The translations under genes were made by a program, and so were the position numbers. A stretch of 64,000 nucleotides of DNA from Dehalogenimonas etheniformans (GTDB lineage: Bacteria > Chloroflexota > Dehalococcoidia > Dehalococcoidales > Dehalococcoidaceae), in the NCBI RefSeq assembly GCF_014672715.2, contig NZ_CP058566.2, forward strand, positions 1,488,001 through 1,552,000. Direction: 5' to 3'. Below are positions 16,184 through 24,471 of the stretch, in pieces. Every line of letters begins with the position of its first letter. Within the stretch, counting starts at the first letter, position 1. Under the pieces are notes generated by a model. The model made no database searches, was not told the origin of the DNA, and saw nothing but the letters and a program-made list of their open reading frames with translations.

Positions 16184-16867
16184 ATGATGAAAACTCCAGA
16201 TTTGGTTATCATGCACAATACAGTGACCCTGGACGGTGCATTCACGGGTTTTGATGTGAATATGGGTCTCCATTATGAAATAGCAGGCAAGTATAAAACT
16301 CAAGCCACTTTAATTGGCTCAGACACGATTGCAAGCGGAATCGAAACATACGGCGGCGTTCCTGAGGAAAAAGAACTGGACTTTGTTAAGCCGAGCCGGA
16401 ACCAAGATTTACCGTATTGGATAGTAGTCGACACCCATGGCAAAACGAAAGGCATGCTTCATGCCTGCAGGTCGTTCGAATTTTGCAGAGATATCATCGT
16501 CCTGGTATCCGAAAAAACGGGTGAAGATTTTATTCGATATCTCGAGGCTAGGGATTACGATTATCTGGTTTGCGGAAAAGATCATGTAGATTTCAAAACC
16601 GCATTTGAAATGCTTGCTTCCAAATACACTCTCAGGAGCTTTTTGGTTGACTCGGGGCCGACATTGAACAGCGTGCTTATCGCTCAAGGATGGCTGGATG
16701 AGATCAGCCTGATTATTTCGCCGGCTCTGGTAGCGGGAAGTTCCCAACGTTTTCTAAACCAGCTAAATAAGACAAACCAAACGATTCCCTTGAAGCTCCT
16801 CCAATGTGAACAAATAGGAGATGGACTCGTACTCCTCAGATACCAGGTTTTGAAACAGCGTTCCTGA
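16184..16867 (+). CDS. Dihydrofolate reductase / RibD C-terminal domain family protein
   Basis: The 227-residue protein has the fold pattern of the RibD reductase domain: an N-terminal strand with VTLDGAFTGF, then LIGSDTI, PYWIVVDTHGK, and the late motifs LVDSGPTLNSVLIAQGWLDE and SPALVAGSS. Family members use NAD(P)H to reduce pteridine- or aminouracil-type substrates. It lacks the deaminase domain, and no riboflavin genes are nearby, so the substrate is unknown. It has a good Shine-Dalgarno, unlike its neighbours, and slightly lower GC. Confidence 0.8.
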   Translation: MMKTPDLVIMHNTVTLDGAFTGFDVNMGLHYEIAGKYKTQATLIGSDTIASGIETYGGVPEEKELDFVKPSRNQDLPYWIVVDTHGKTKGMLHACRSFEFCRDIIVLVSEKTGEDFIRYLEARDYDYLVCGKDHVDFKTAFEMLASKYTLRSFLVDSGPTLNSVLIAQGWLDEISLIISPALVAGSSQRFLNQLNKTNQTIPLKLLQCEQIGDGLVLLRYQVLKQRS

Positions 16868-16915
16868 TTGAACTCGGTAACCCTTGTATCCTTCGCCCGT
16901 GACTGGCTGTCGGCG

Positions 16916-16921
16916 TATAAT
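16916..16921 (+). promoter_or_regulatory. -10 element giving a leaderless patB mRNA
   Basis: A consensus TATAAT ends 6 nt before the ATG at 16928, with no Shine-Dalgarno between. A weak TTCGCC lies 18 bp upstream (16892-16897). Confidence 0.6.
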
Positions 16922-16927
16922 AACCCC

Positions 16928-18136
16928 ATGAAATACGATTTCGATCGCCTAATCGACCGTACTGGGACCAACTGTGTCAAATGGGACATGCGCCGCGAGG
17001 TTTTCGGTACGGATGACCTCATCCCGATGTGGGTGGCAGACATGGATTTCGCCGTCGCCGAACCAATCACCGCCGCCCTCCGTAAACGCACCGCGCACCC
17101 TATCTATGGCTACACCTCTCCCAGCCCCTCCCTCATCGAGGCGGTGGTTGATCGTCTGCGACGCAAATACAATTGGAAAGTCAATCCGGAGTGGGTGGTC
17201 TTCACCCCCGGCGTTATCCCGGCCATCGCCGCTGCTCTTAAAGCTCTAATTCATCCGGGCGATTCTGTAGTCATCAACGATCCGATCTATCACCCCTTCT
17301 GGGCATTGGTAGCCGGCGCCGGGTGCCGCGTTGCTGCCAGCCCGATGAAGTTTGAGGGCGGTAGGTATGAGATGGATTTTGGCGACTTAAAACGCCTCTT
17401 CTCCACCCCCCACCCCGGTTTCATGGCTCCTCCGCAGCCCAAAGCAAAGATCCTTTGTAACCCCCACAACCCGGTTGGCAGGGTCTACACGCCGGATGAA
17501 CAGAGAAAGATCGGCGAGATTGCTATCGATTCGGGGGCGATTGTTATTTCAGATGAAGTTCACTGCGAGCTTCTCTTCGACGGCACAAAGCACACGCCTT
17601 TTGCTACGCTTTCCGAGGAATTCGCTCAGAACTCTATCACCTGCATGTCGGCATCCAAGACCTTCAACCTTGCCGGACTTGCCGCCTCGGTCATCATTAT
17701 CCCAAACGCCCACCTCCGCGCCGATTTCCAAACCGCCCGTGCCGGAATCATGCCTCAACCTGATTCGATGGCGCTTGCCGCGCTGGAAGCTGCCTTCCGC
17801 GACGGCGACGAATGGTTGCAACAGCTTTTAGCCTATCTTCAGGGTAACCTTGATTTCCTGGTGGATTTCTTCGAGAAGAGGATCCCAAAAATCAAGGTGG
17901 TGCGCCCGCAGGGTACATATCTGGTTTGGCTGGACTGCCGCGGTCTTGGATTGGATTCTAAGGCGCTGCGTAATTTTTTTATCCATCAAGCGAGGGTTGG
18001 ATTAGATGAAGGTTGTCGGTTTGGACCGCATGGCGAGGGATTCATGAGAATGAATATTGCTTGTCCAAGGAGTACGTTGGAGGAAGCATTAACAAGGATC
18101 GAAAAAGCGGTCAACGGGCAGGTACAAAGCCTTTAG
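16928..18136 (+). CDS. PatB/MalY-type pyridoxal-phosphate C-S lyase or aminotransferase
   Basis: The 402-residue fold-type I PLP enzyme opens YDFDRLIDRTGTNCVKWD, typical of the PatB/MalY group. It has PMWVADMDF, NPHNPVGRVY, the DEVHCEL strand, the PLP lysine in SASKTFNLAGL, and the C-terminal arginine in FMRMNIACPR. PatB/MalY proteins cleave cystathionine or cysteine to pyruvate and ammonia and can transaminate. The ATG at 16928 is preferred over the open frame upstream because a consensus -10 lies just before it. The stop overlaps the convergent lipid kinase stop by 4 bp. Confidence 0.9.
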   Translation: MKYDFDRLIDRTGTNCVKWDMRREVFGTDDLIPMWVADMDFAVAEPITAALRKRTAHPIYGYTSPSPSLIEAVVDRLRRKYNWKVNPEWVVFTPGVIPAIAAALKALIHPGDSVVINDPIYHPFWALVAGAGCRVAASPMKFEGGRYEMDFGDLKRLFSTPHPGFMAPPQPKAKILCNPHNPVGRVYTPDEQRKIGEIAIDSGAIVISDEVHCELLFDGTKHTPFATLSEEFAQNSITCMSASKTFNLAGLAASVIIIPNAHLRADFQTARAGIMPQPDSMALAALEAAFRDGDEWLQQLLAYLQGNLDFLVDFFEKRIPKIKVVRPQGTYLVWLDCRGLGLDSKALRNFFIHQARVGLDEGCRFGPHGEGFMRMNIACPRSTLEEALTRIEKAVNGQVQSL

Positions 18137-19050
18137 ACTATCACGCTCAATGCCCCGGGTAGCAGGGAGAACCTGAACGCCCCCTCCCCGATGATCTCCC
18201 CATCCGCTTGAAGCAAAAGTCTTTCGATTGAGGAAAGATCGACTTTGGAAGCGCGTTCCACCTTGACCTTGGGGTGGGTAATGTGGGTGCCCTTGTAGAC
18301 TCTTGGGAATGCCTGTACCAGTTCGAACTTCCCGATATCGCCGATGGTCAGTACTTCAAAGAGTTGGTCGCCCAGTTCCGCGGCCGGGGCAACTTTCATG
18401 CCTCCGCCAAAATACTTCCCGTTCGCCACGATAACCGAGAGCACTTTCTTGTGTCTCTCATCGGTTTCGTCGAGTTTTATGTTGATGCGTTTGTTCCGGT
18501 AAGCCACCAGGGTCTTGAAAACACCCACCACATACGAAACAGGTCCCCGAAAAATCCTGGGTAAGTTACGGCGTGTCTCGGTGGCCTCGGCGTCAAAGCC
18601 CACACCTGCGGCGTTTACAAAATAGCGGCGCCCGGCCGTTCCGTTAATGCCCCATTCGATGACGCCGACATCCACCTTAATCCTTTTATCGGACAAAAGA
18701 TGGTGGCAGGCGCGATCGGGGTCGCGGGGAATGCCCAGCGAGCGGACGAAATCAGAACCGGTGCCGGTATTCACCACGCCAAGGGCGACGTTGTGCCCCG
18801 GGACAGCTAAAAGACCGTTGACAACCTCGTTTATGGTGCCGTCGCCGCCGACCGCCACAATATAGTTGTAGTGACCCTTGGCGGCTTCCCTGGCGAGTTC
18901 GATGGCGTGGCCGATTCTCTCGGTGAAGACGACGTCGTACTTGATGCCGAGTTTTTCAAGCTGACGCTTTATATGCGGCCAGTGCTTCGCGGAGGCGCCG
19001 CAGCCCGCGGCGGGATTGACGATTACCTTGGCGATAACCTTGTTGGGCAA
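18133..19050 (-). CDS. Diacylglycerol/sphingosine-type lipid kinase (DagK, YegS/BmrU family)
   Basis: The 305-residue soluble kinase has the nucleotide-binding motifs VNPAAGCGAS, VGGDGTINEVVNGL and NTGTGSDFVRSLGIP, followed by a beta-sandwich domain with NGKYFGGGMKVAP and a C-terminal QADGE loop. It phosphorylates a membrane lipid such as diacylglycerol with ATP. The TTG start at 19050 has AAGGAG 8 nt upstream. It ends in a 4-bp overlap with the convergent PatB gene. Confidence 0.9.
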   Translation of the reverse strand: MPNKVIAKVIVNPAAGCGASAKHWPHIKRQLEKLGIKYDVVFTERIGHAIELAREAAKGHYNYIVAVGGDGTINEVVNGLLAVPGHNVALGVVNTGTGSDFVRSLGIPRDPDRACHHLLSDKRIKVDVGVIEWGINGTAGRRYFVNAAGVGFDAEATETRRNLPRIFRGPVSYVVGVFKTLVAYRNKRINIKLDETDERHKKVLSVIVANGKYFGGGMKVAPAAELGDQLFEVLTIGDIGKFELVQAFPRVYKGTHITHPKVKVERASKVDLSSIERLLLQADGEIIGEGAFRFSLLPGALSVIV

Positions 19051-19185
19051 GAACCGGCTCCTTTTTTGACTTTACTATTCTACCATGTTATGTCTATGAG
19101 GAGAGCCCCGTTTTAATTCAAGTGACGCTCCTGACATTATGACAATTAGTCCGTTACTACTATCGAACAAGCCTTTTCGGGGCTG

Positions 19186-19194
19186 TGGTATAGT
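19186..19194 (+). promoter_or_regulatory. Extended -10 promoter of the ECF sigma operon
   Basis: TGGTATAGT is a TGn-extended -10 (TATAGT at 19189-19194), 34 bp before the sigma-factor ATG. It looks like housekeeping-sigma recognition rather than an ECF-type AAC/CGTC promoter, so autoregulation is not evident. Confidence 0.5.
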
Positions 19195-19228
19195 AATTTA
19201 AAATCCGTCGCATAGTCCCGAGAGGCCG

Positions 19229-19741
19229 ATGCAAAGATCAGACTCGCTAAAAGAAAAAGAGAATAAGCTCGCCGGTCTCTTTGACGAATATTACGACCGC
19301 ATCGCCCGCTATGCCTACGCCCGCATCGGCGACCAGCGGGAAGGCGAAGACATCGCCTCGGAAGTATTCGTCAAGGCTCTGAAATCCCTGGACTCCTTCG
19401 AGGAGCGGGGTCTACCGATGGGGGCCTGGTTGTTCAAGATCGCTCACAACTTAGTAGTGGACTACCATCGTAAGAACAGCCAGTTGAAAAAGATTGACTT
19501 GGAAAAAGTGGAGATAGAATCCGGCAGCGACCCGGTGATTGACACCGAGAGAAAAATCCAGGTGGAATTGGTGCAACTAGCGATGCAGGACTTGACCGAA
19601 GATCAACGGGAGATTATCCAAATGAGGTTCTTCGGCGGATTATCCTCGGCGGAGGTCGGAAAAATGCTCGGCAAGAGCGACGGCGCGGTCCGTGAAGCCC
19701 AGTCCGCGGCGCTTAAAAAACTCAGGATCAAGTTGAATTAG
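19229..19741 (+). CDS. RNA polymerase ECF-type sigma factor
   Basis: The 170-residue protein has sigma region 2 (LFDEYYDRIARYAYAR, then EDIASEVFVKAL and GAWLFKIAHNLVVDYHR). Region 4 follows with DLTEDQREIIQMRFF and the HTH GGLSSAEVGKMLGKSDGAVRE. Region 3 is absent, as in ECF factors. GAGAGG lies 4 nt before the ATG. The next gene, a membrane protein with an anti-sigma-like cytoplasmic end, starts on the base after the TAG, so the two are surely cotranscribed and probably form a sigma/anti-sigma pair. Target promoters are unknown. Confidence 0.93.
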   Translation: MQRSDSLKEKENKLAGLFDEYYDRIARYAYARIGDQREGEDIASEVFVKALKSLDSFEERGLPMGAWLFKIAHNLVVDYHRKNSQLKKIDLEKVEIESGSDPVIDTERKIQVELVQLAMQDLTEDQREIIQMRFFGGLSSAEVGKMLGKSDGAVREAQSAALKKLRIKLN

Positions 19742-20584
19742 ATGAACAAAGATATGAAACCAATGGATTTGAATACGGTCCTGGACATTTGCGTCGACCG
19801 GGTTGTGCGCGGCGGAACTATTGAATCATGCCTGGCCGACTATCCTGAATACTCCGATGAGCTGAAACCTGCTCTCGAGGCGGCAGCGGGGATCTCATGC
19901 GTTTCCTATTTCAAGGTTTCCGACCAGTCCCGGCGGGAGGCTCGAAAACGGCTGTTTGACGCCATCGAAAAGCGGCATAAACCGTCATTCTGGGCGCAAT
20001 TCGCCGCAAAGGCTCCGGCTTGGGGCACTGTAGTCAGCGTTTTCCTCATCGTTGCGATTGGGTTGGTGGGTTTAAACTCCGCCGCTACCGGGTCTATCCC
20101 GACTGTGGTAGCTACTGTTCCTCAGCCCGGCATCAGCAACTTCCGCTTCCTGGTCAGCGACGCGCCGAATGACATCGCCGATTTCAGCAGTCTAGTGGTC
20201 ACGGTGGACCACGTGGCTATGCTTAAAAAGAGCGGCGGCGACGCTCTGGTCACCTTCACCCCGGAAGTGAAGCAGTTCGACCTGGTCAAACTGCCCGGCG
20301 ACCTTACCCAGCAGCTTTGGCAAGGCAATGTCCCCGAAGGTCAATACACAAGAATCGAGCTTTATGTCAATGAAATAGTGGGTACGTTGAAAGACGGTCA
20401 AGCCGCCGAGGTAAAATTACCCAGCGACAAACTCCAGATTTCCATTCCGTTCGTCGTCGGCGGTGATACGCTGACTGCTTTCACCTTCGATATCACGGCT
20501 AACAAAACGGGGGAGGGCTCCGGCAAATACATCCTTAATCCGCAAGCCGGCGATAGTGGCGCGGTCTACGAGCCAAAGAAATAA
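19742..20584 (+). CDS. Membrane protein: anti-sigma-like N-terminus plus external DUF4382 domain
   Basis: The 280-residue protein has three parts. Residues 1-85 are cytoplasmic, with the LNTVLDICVDRVVRGGTIES pattern that I recall from Chloroflexota proteins encoded after ECF sigma genes (often annotated DUF5667). One membrane span covers about 97-117. From about 135 onward is a DUF4382-type beta domain (FRFLVSDAPNDIADFSSLVV, then a QYTRIELYVNEI strand). Such topology suggests a receptor that holds the sigma factor and senses an extracytoplasmic signal. No classical zinc anti-sigma HxxxCxxC motif is present. The same DUF4382 domain recurs in the lipoprotein at 21214. Confidence 0.8.
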   Translation: MNKDMKPMDLNTVLDICVDRVVRGGTIESCLADYPEYSDELKPALEAAAGISCVSYFKVSDQSRREARKRLFDAIEKRHKPSFWAQFAAKAPAWGTVVSVFLIVAIGLVGLNSAATGSIPTVVATVPQPGISNFRFLVSDAPNDIADFSSLVVTVDHVAMLKKSGGDALVTFTPEVKQFDLVKLPGDLTQQLWQGNVPEGQYTRIELYVNEIVGTLKDGQAAEVKLPSDKLQISIPFVVGGDTLTAFTFDITANKTGEGSGKYILNPQAGDSGAVYEPKK

Positions 20585-20612
20585 CTGCCAGAGCTTTTCG
20601 TTTCCCCTAAGA

Positions 20613-20783
20613 CTACCCCCACCAGTGGCCGGTGAGCACCCTGAATGCCGCGCCGATGATAAATAGGATCAAGAATATCCAGAAAAGTACGATCGCCAGC
20701 CCTGTGATTGCCGCTGCGATGCCGCCGAATCCAAAAATTGCGGCGATAATCGCCAAAATAAACAGTAACACTACGAGTCCCAT
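20613..20783 (-). CDS. DUF1328-like small membrane protein (56 aa)
   Basis: The 56-residue product is nearly all hydrophobic with the DUF1328 hallmark IAAIFGFGGIA between two membrane segments (about 3-18 and 28-47). Such proteins are common, often stress-associated, and of unknown function. A GGAGGGA Shine-Dalgarno lies 6 nt before the ATG. It follows the DUF3008-like gene by 18 bp on the same strand and is convergent with the DUF4382 membrane protein. Confidence 0.85.
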   Translation of the reverse strand: MGLVVLLFILAIIAAIFGFGGIAAAITGLAIVLFWIFLILFIIGAAFRVLTGHWWG

Positions 20784-20801
20784 TTTTAATCTCCCTCCAT
20801 C

Positions 20802-20966
20802 CTATTTCTTTTCCACGGGGGTTTCGCAGAACTCTTTGAGTTGTTCTTCGCTCATGCTCCGGGCTATTTTCGCTCCCTGCCTGCTGTAGCTGGCTGGTGT
20901 TTTCCCCCTCTTAATAGACTCGGCGATACACATGACCTTTTGCTGTCTTTTTGACGTGCTGGGCAT
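20802..20966 (-). CDS. Small basic DUF3008-like protein (54 aa)
   Basis: The 54-residue product starts MPSTSKRQQKVMCIAES and continues to RSMSEEQLKEFCETP. The MPxxSKxQQxxM opening and MSExQLxEFA-like end match the small DUF3008 group found widely in bacteria, function unknown. AGGAGG lies about 10 nt before the ATG. It is probably the first gene of a two-gene unit with the DUF1328-like gene. The 247 bp between this gene and the lipoprotein at 21214 hold only a possible TGGTACGAT (21126-21134) and the lipoprotein Shine-Dalgarno. Confidence 0.75.
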   Translation of the reverse strand: MPSTSKRQQKVMCIAESIKRGKTPASYSRQGAKIARSMSEEQLKEFCETPVEKK

Positions 20967-21213
20967 TCAACCATCACCTCCTCATGGGTTTCTATCCTAC
21001 ATTTAAGCCGATATATTTCGACATGGTAATTCGTAAATCTACTTGTCCTGGGAGAAATCTATGCCTATTTTATCGAGAGTTTACTACGTAACGTCGGAAG
21101 CATTCGGGCTTATCTCACAAAAGCCTGGTACGATAGTAATGTAGGTTAGGCCTGACAAATTTCGTCTTATCCCGTTCTTATATTTGTAATCACCTGAAAA
21201 GGAGAACGGAAAA

Positions 21214-22617
21214 ATGAAACCACGCTTTTTGGCAAAACTGGCAGCCTTGATCGCCATCTCGGCGGTCGTACTCACCGGCTGCGCTCAACTCGGCATACCG
21301 AATCCCGGAGGCTCAGATCAGACCACCGGCGCCACCACAGGCCGCCTGGAAGTCCGGGTCACCGACGCGCCGCCTGAAAAGAAAGTGACTGCGGTAAACG
21401 TAACCGTCGCCTCGGTAGAGATCAACAAGAGCGGCGGAGAGAACGGCGAAAACGGCTGGCAATCGCTTGCATTAACCGGCGCCACCACCTTCGACCTTTT
21501 AAAGGTCCAGGGTCTGGAACAACTCTTGGCCGTTAAAGATCTGGCTCCCGGTACCTATAATCAGATCCGCATGGAAGTCACCAAAGTTGCCGTTTCACAT
21601 GAAGGCGAACAGCAGCCAGTAGAAGCAAAACTACCCTCTGGAAAACTTAAATTCATCAAAGGTTTTGAAATCGCCGCCGGCAAGACTACCGTCCTTTTAT
21701 TCGACTTCGATGCCGCCAAATCCATCCATACCGCCGGTAATTCCGGCCAGGTAATCTTCCAGCCGGTAATCAAGATCAACGCCACCTTCGCCCCCGGCGC
21801 CCTGGGCATCACCACCGCATCCCTGCCCAACGGTATGGTCGGTGTTCCTTATACTGCCACTCTGGCCGCCATGGGCGGGCAGACCCCATATACCTGGAGC
21901 ATCACTGGAACCTTGCCGGCCGGTTTAACCCTTGATCCTGCAACCGGCGTCATTTCGGGTACTCCAACAACTGCCGGCGATGTCACTTTCACTGCTAAGG
22001 TTGAAGACAGCTTCGCTGTAAAGAAGACAGCTGAAAAATCCTTCACCGTCAGCATTGCCGCTGCCGACGCTGTCCAGATCGTGAACACCAGTTTGCCTGA
22101 CGGTACTGCCGGCAGCGCTTACACCGCCACTTTGACCGCGCTGGGCGGCACCGCACCGTTGACCTGGGCGGTCACCGTCGGTACTCTGCCCGCTGGTTTA
22201 AGCCTGGCTCCGGCAACCGGAGTCATCTCCGGTACGCCTACGGGTGTTGGTGACACCACTATCACTGTAACCGTTACCGATTCGACGACTCCCGCCCCTG
22301 CCAAGACTGACTCGCAGGTCCTGACCATCCATGTCGCCGCGGCTCCGGCTCTCCAGATCACTACGACCACTCTGGCTAACGCCACGCTGAACACGCCGTA
22401 CACCGCCACCGTCGCCGCAACCGGCGGAGTTGCCCCGTTAACCTTCGCGGTAACTGCAGGAACGCTTCCTGTCGGATTAGTCCTCAATACAAATACCGGA
22501 GTCATCTCCGGTACACCGACAGCTGCCGGTGATTCTTCCTTCACGGTAACCGTGACTGACGGCGCTACCCCAACCCACCTGACTGCTGCCCAGGCGCTTA
22601 CCATTCACGTCGCCTAA
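21214..22617 (+). CDS. Lipoprotein with DUF4382 domain and three Ig-like (He_PIG) repeats
   Basis: The 467-residue protein has a lipoprotein signal ending VVLTGCAQ (lipobox cysteine about 23). A DUF4382 domain covers about 45-190 (GRLEVRVTDAPPEKKVTAVN, then GTYNQIRMEV). Three tandem Ig-like repeats of about 90-95 residues follow, each with the refrain LPxGLxLxxxTGVISGTPT. These repeats are Thr/Ala-rich cell-surface modules. The DUF4382 domain is shared with the presumed anti-sigma protein two genes upstream, so this may be a ligand, co-sensor or sigma target. AAAGGAG lies 9 nt before the ATG. Confidence 0.85.
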   Translation: MKPRFLAKLAALIAISAVVLTGCAQLGIPNPGGSDQTTGATTGRLEVRVTDAPPEKKVTAVNVTVASVEINKSGGENGENGWQSLALTGATTFDLLKVQGLEQLLAVKDLAPGTYNQIRMEVTKVAVSHEGEQQPVEAKLPSGKLKFIKGFEIAAGKTTVLLFDFDAAKSIHTAGNSGQVIFQPVIKINATFAPGALGITTASLPNGMVGVPYTATLAAMGGQTPYTWSITGTLPAGLTLDPATGVISGTPTTAGDVTFTAKVEDSFAVKKTAEKSFTVSIAAADAVQIVNTSLPDGTAGSAYTATLTALGGTAPLTWAVTVGTLPAGLSLAPATGVISGTPTGVGDTTITVTVTDSTTPAPAKTDSQVLTIHVAAAPALQITTTTLANATLNTPYTATVAATGGVAPLTFAVTAGTLPVGLVLNTNTGVISGTPTAAGDSSFTVTVTDGATPTHLTAAQALTIHVA

Positions 22618-22641
22618 ACTGCGGTTATTGTCTTCGGGATA

Positions 22642-22675
22642 GAAAGAGGGAGCTTCTGGGCTCCCTCTTTCGTTT
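22642..22675 (+). terminator. Terminator after the DUF4382 lipoprotein
   Basis: A perfect 12-bp stem (22642-22653 with 22660-22671) and a 6-nt loop are followed by GTTTG. It lies 25 bp after the stop codon. Confidence 0.8.
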
Positions 22676-22775
22676 GATCACAACCACAAAAACCAGCCAT
22701 TAGGCCAGTTTCAAAACCCGGCTTACGGGGATTATCCTCGCAAGTTCTATCGTAGTATATTATCGATGAAGTTTC

Positions 22776-22804
22776 TTGACACTCAGGTTAGACCGCTATA
22801 GTAT
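22776..22804 (+). promoter_or_regulatory. Candidate promoter of the HIT-ABC operon
   Basis: A perfect TTGACA (22776-22781) is followed by TAGTAT at 17-bp spacing (22799-22804) or TATAGT at 15 bp (22797-22802). In the leader, TTTCGGT and ACCGAAA form a short inverted repeat around a 12-nt loop. Confidence 0.5.
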
Positions 22805-22848
22805 TTCGGTGATTGGCGAAATACCGAAAAATAGAATGAGAGGTGGCA

Positions 22849-23325
22849 ATGGAACAGATCTGGGCTCCCTGGCGAATGCAGCTCATTGAGGGACCGAAAA
22901 AAGACGGCTGCATTTTTTGCGACCTGCCGGGTGAAGGCGAGGACAGGAAAAATCTCGTGCTGCATCGCGGAAAACAAGCCTTCGTCATAATGAATGCGTT
23001 CCCCTACACCGCCGGTCATCTCATGGTCGCGCCCTTCCGTCACGTCGCCCGGCTGGCCGACCTGACCCCCGGCGAGAAAGCCGAACTTATGGATCTCGTC
23101 GCCAAGTGCGAGACAGTTTTAAGCGACGCAATGCGGCCGGAAGGGTTCAACGTCGGCTTCAACCTGGGCAGGGCGGCCGGCGCCGGAGTAGACAAGCACC
23201 TCCATTGCCACATCGTTCCGCGCTGGGTCGGCGATACCAACTTCATGCCGGTGCTTGGCGAAACTCGCGTCATCAATGAGGCTTTGGATAAAACCTACGA
23301 AAAATTGAAGGAGTATTTCAAATGA
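22849..23325 (+). CDS. HIT family nucleotide hydrolase/phosphorylase
   Basis: The 158-residue protein opens MEQIWAPWRM and has GCIFC, PYTAGHLMVAP and the catalytic histidine triad in HLHCHIVPRW. This subgroup acts on dinucleoside polyphosphates such as Ap4A. GAGAGG lies 5 nt before the ATG at 22849. The stop overlaps the next ATG (ATGA), so it is coupled to the PLDc_N gene, though its link to the ABC transporter is not obvious. Confidence 0.92.
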   Translation: MEQIWAPWRMQLIEGPKKDGCIFCDLPGEGEDRKNLVLHRGKQAFVIMNAFPYTAGHLMVAPFRHVARLADLTPGEKAELMDLVAKCETVLSDAMRPEGFNVGFNLGRAAGAGVDKHLHCHIVPRWVGDTNFMPVLGETRVINEALDKTYEKLKEYFK

Positions 23326-23558
23326 ACGATCTGGGAACCGCCCTGCTTCTGGCCATTCCGATCCTGATCATCGAGATCATCCTCATCGTTATCTCGTTGG
23401 TCGACCTCTCCAAGAGGAAGAAAGTCCAATTCGACAACAAAATCATCTGGGTTGTTATCATCGTTTTCTTAAATCTGATCGGCCCGATCTTGTACCTCGC
23501 CTGGGGCCGGCACGCGGAAGACAAGGAGATTGGCAATGGCTCCGGCGATAAAGACTGA
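23322..23558 (+). CDS. Small membrane protein with PLDc_N domain
   Basis: The 78-residue protein has two membrane segments (about 8-28 and 42-62) and the PLDc_N pattern SLVDLSKRKK, then WVVIIVFLNLIGPILYLAWGR. In Bacillus subtilis the similar YxlE is encoded next to an ABC ATPase and permease (YxlF, YxlG) in the sigY operon. The same order appears here. By analogy it may be an accessory or regulatory subunit of the ABC transporter. It overlaps genes on both sides. Confidence 0.85.
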   Translation: MNDLGTALLLAIPILIIEIILIVISLVDLSKRKKVQFDNKIIWVVIIVFLNLIGPILYLAWGRHAEDKEIGNGSGDKD

Positions 23559-24471
23559 AGGCCTGACCAAGCGCTTCGGCGACGTCGTAGCCGTCGATAA
23601 GCTCGACCTCTCCATCGACGAGCGGGCGGTCTTCGGCTTCCTCGGCCCTAACGGTGCCGGTAAGACGACCACCGTCAAAATGCTGACCGGCCTTTCGGCG
23701 CCGACCGAAGGCAAGGCTTACATCTGCGGTCAGGAAGTCACCCAGGGCTCGGTCGAGGTCCGCAAGAACTTCGGCTTTCTGCCCGATGTCCCTGCCTTCT
23801 ACGATTGGATGACCGGCGAGGAATACCTGCGCTTCGCCGGCGAGCTTTACGGTATGACCTATCCGGGCATCAACAAGCGCGCCGCTGAACTGCTCGAGCT
23901 GGTCGAACTCAAAAAAGCATCGAAGCGCAAGGTCGGTGGTTATTCCCGCGGCATGAAGCAGCGCCTCGGCATCGCCCAGGCTATGCTTAATCACCCGAGG
24001 GTCCTCTTTCTCGACGAGCCGACATCGGCGCTCGACCCCATCGGCCGGCGTGACGTGCTGGACCTCATCGGCAGGCTCAAAGAGGAAGCCACCGTCTTCA
24101 TGTCCACCCATATCCTGTCCGACGTCGAGAGGGTCTGCGATGGCGTCGCCATCATTGATAAAGGCAAGTTGCTGGTTACTTCGACAGTGGAGGAGTTGAG
24201 GCATAAATACTCGCGCTCGACGTTCGAGATCGAGTTCGATGAGGACGGCCAGGCTTTTGCCGATTCCCTTCAATCGAAGCCGTGGTTCGTCAAGTCCGAA
24301 AAGGAGAATGTCAACGGCAACCCCACCCTGCGGATAACCGCCCGCGACATCGGCTTAGCCCGTAAAGAACTGCCCCACTTAATCGCCGGGAGCGGCCTGA
24401 CGCTGGTGCGGTACGAGTTGGTGCAACCCAGTCTTGAGGACATCTTCGTCGAGGTGGTGAACGGCAAATGA
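23536..24471 (+). CDS. ABC transporter ATP-binding protein (YxlF-like)
   Basis: The 311-residue ATPase has Walker A GPNGAGKTT (about 37-45), the Q loop, the signature YSRGMKQRLGIAQAM and Walker B VLFLDEPTSALDP, followed by the H loop STHILSD. The C-terminal 90 residues form the extra domain common in ABC-2 exporters. AAGGAG lies 7 nt before the ATG at 23536. It overlaps the PLDc_N gene upstream and the permease downstream. The substrate is unknown. Confidence 0.95.
   Translation: MAPAIKTEGLTKRFGDVVAVDKLDLSIDERAVFGFLGPNGAGKTTTVKMLTGLSAPTEGKAYICGQEVTQGSVEVRKNFGFLPDVPAFYDWMTGEEYLRFAGELYGMTYPGINKRAAELLELVELKKASKRKVGGYSRGMKQRLGIAQAMLNHPRVLFLDEPTSALDPIGRRDVLDLIGRLKEEATVFMSTHILSDVERVCDGVAIIDKGKLLVTSTVEELRHKYSRSTFEIEFDEDGQAFADSLQSKPWFVKSEKENVNGNPTLRITARDIGLARKELPHLIAGSGLTLVRYELVQPSLEDIFVEVVNGK

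Noticed and set aside
20632-20889. Plus-strand frame of 85 codons after the DUF4382 membrane protein
   Set aside because: It is the antisense image of the DUF1328-like and DUF3008-like genes on the minus strand, which have Shine-Dalgarno sites and family patterns.
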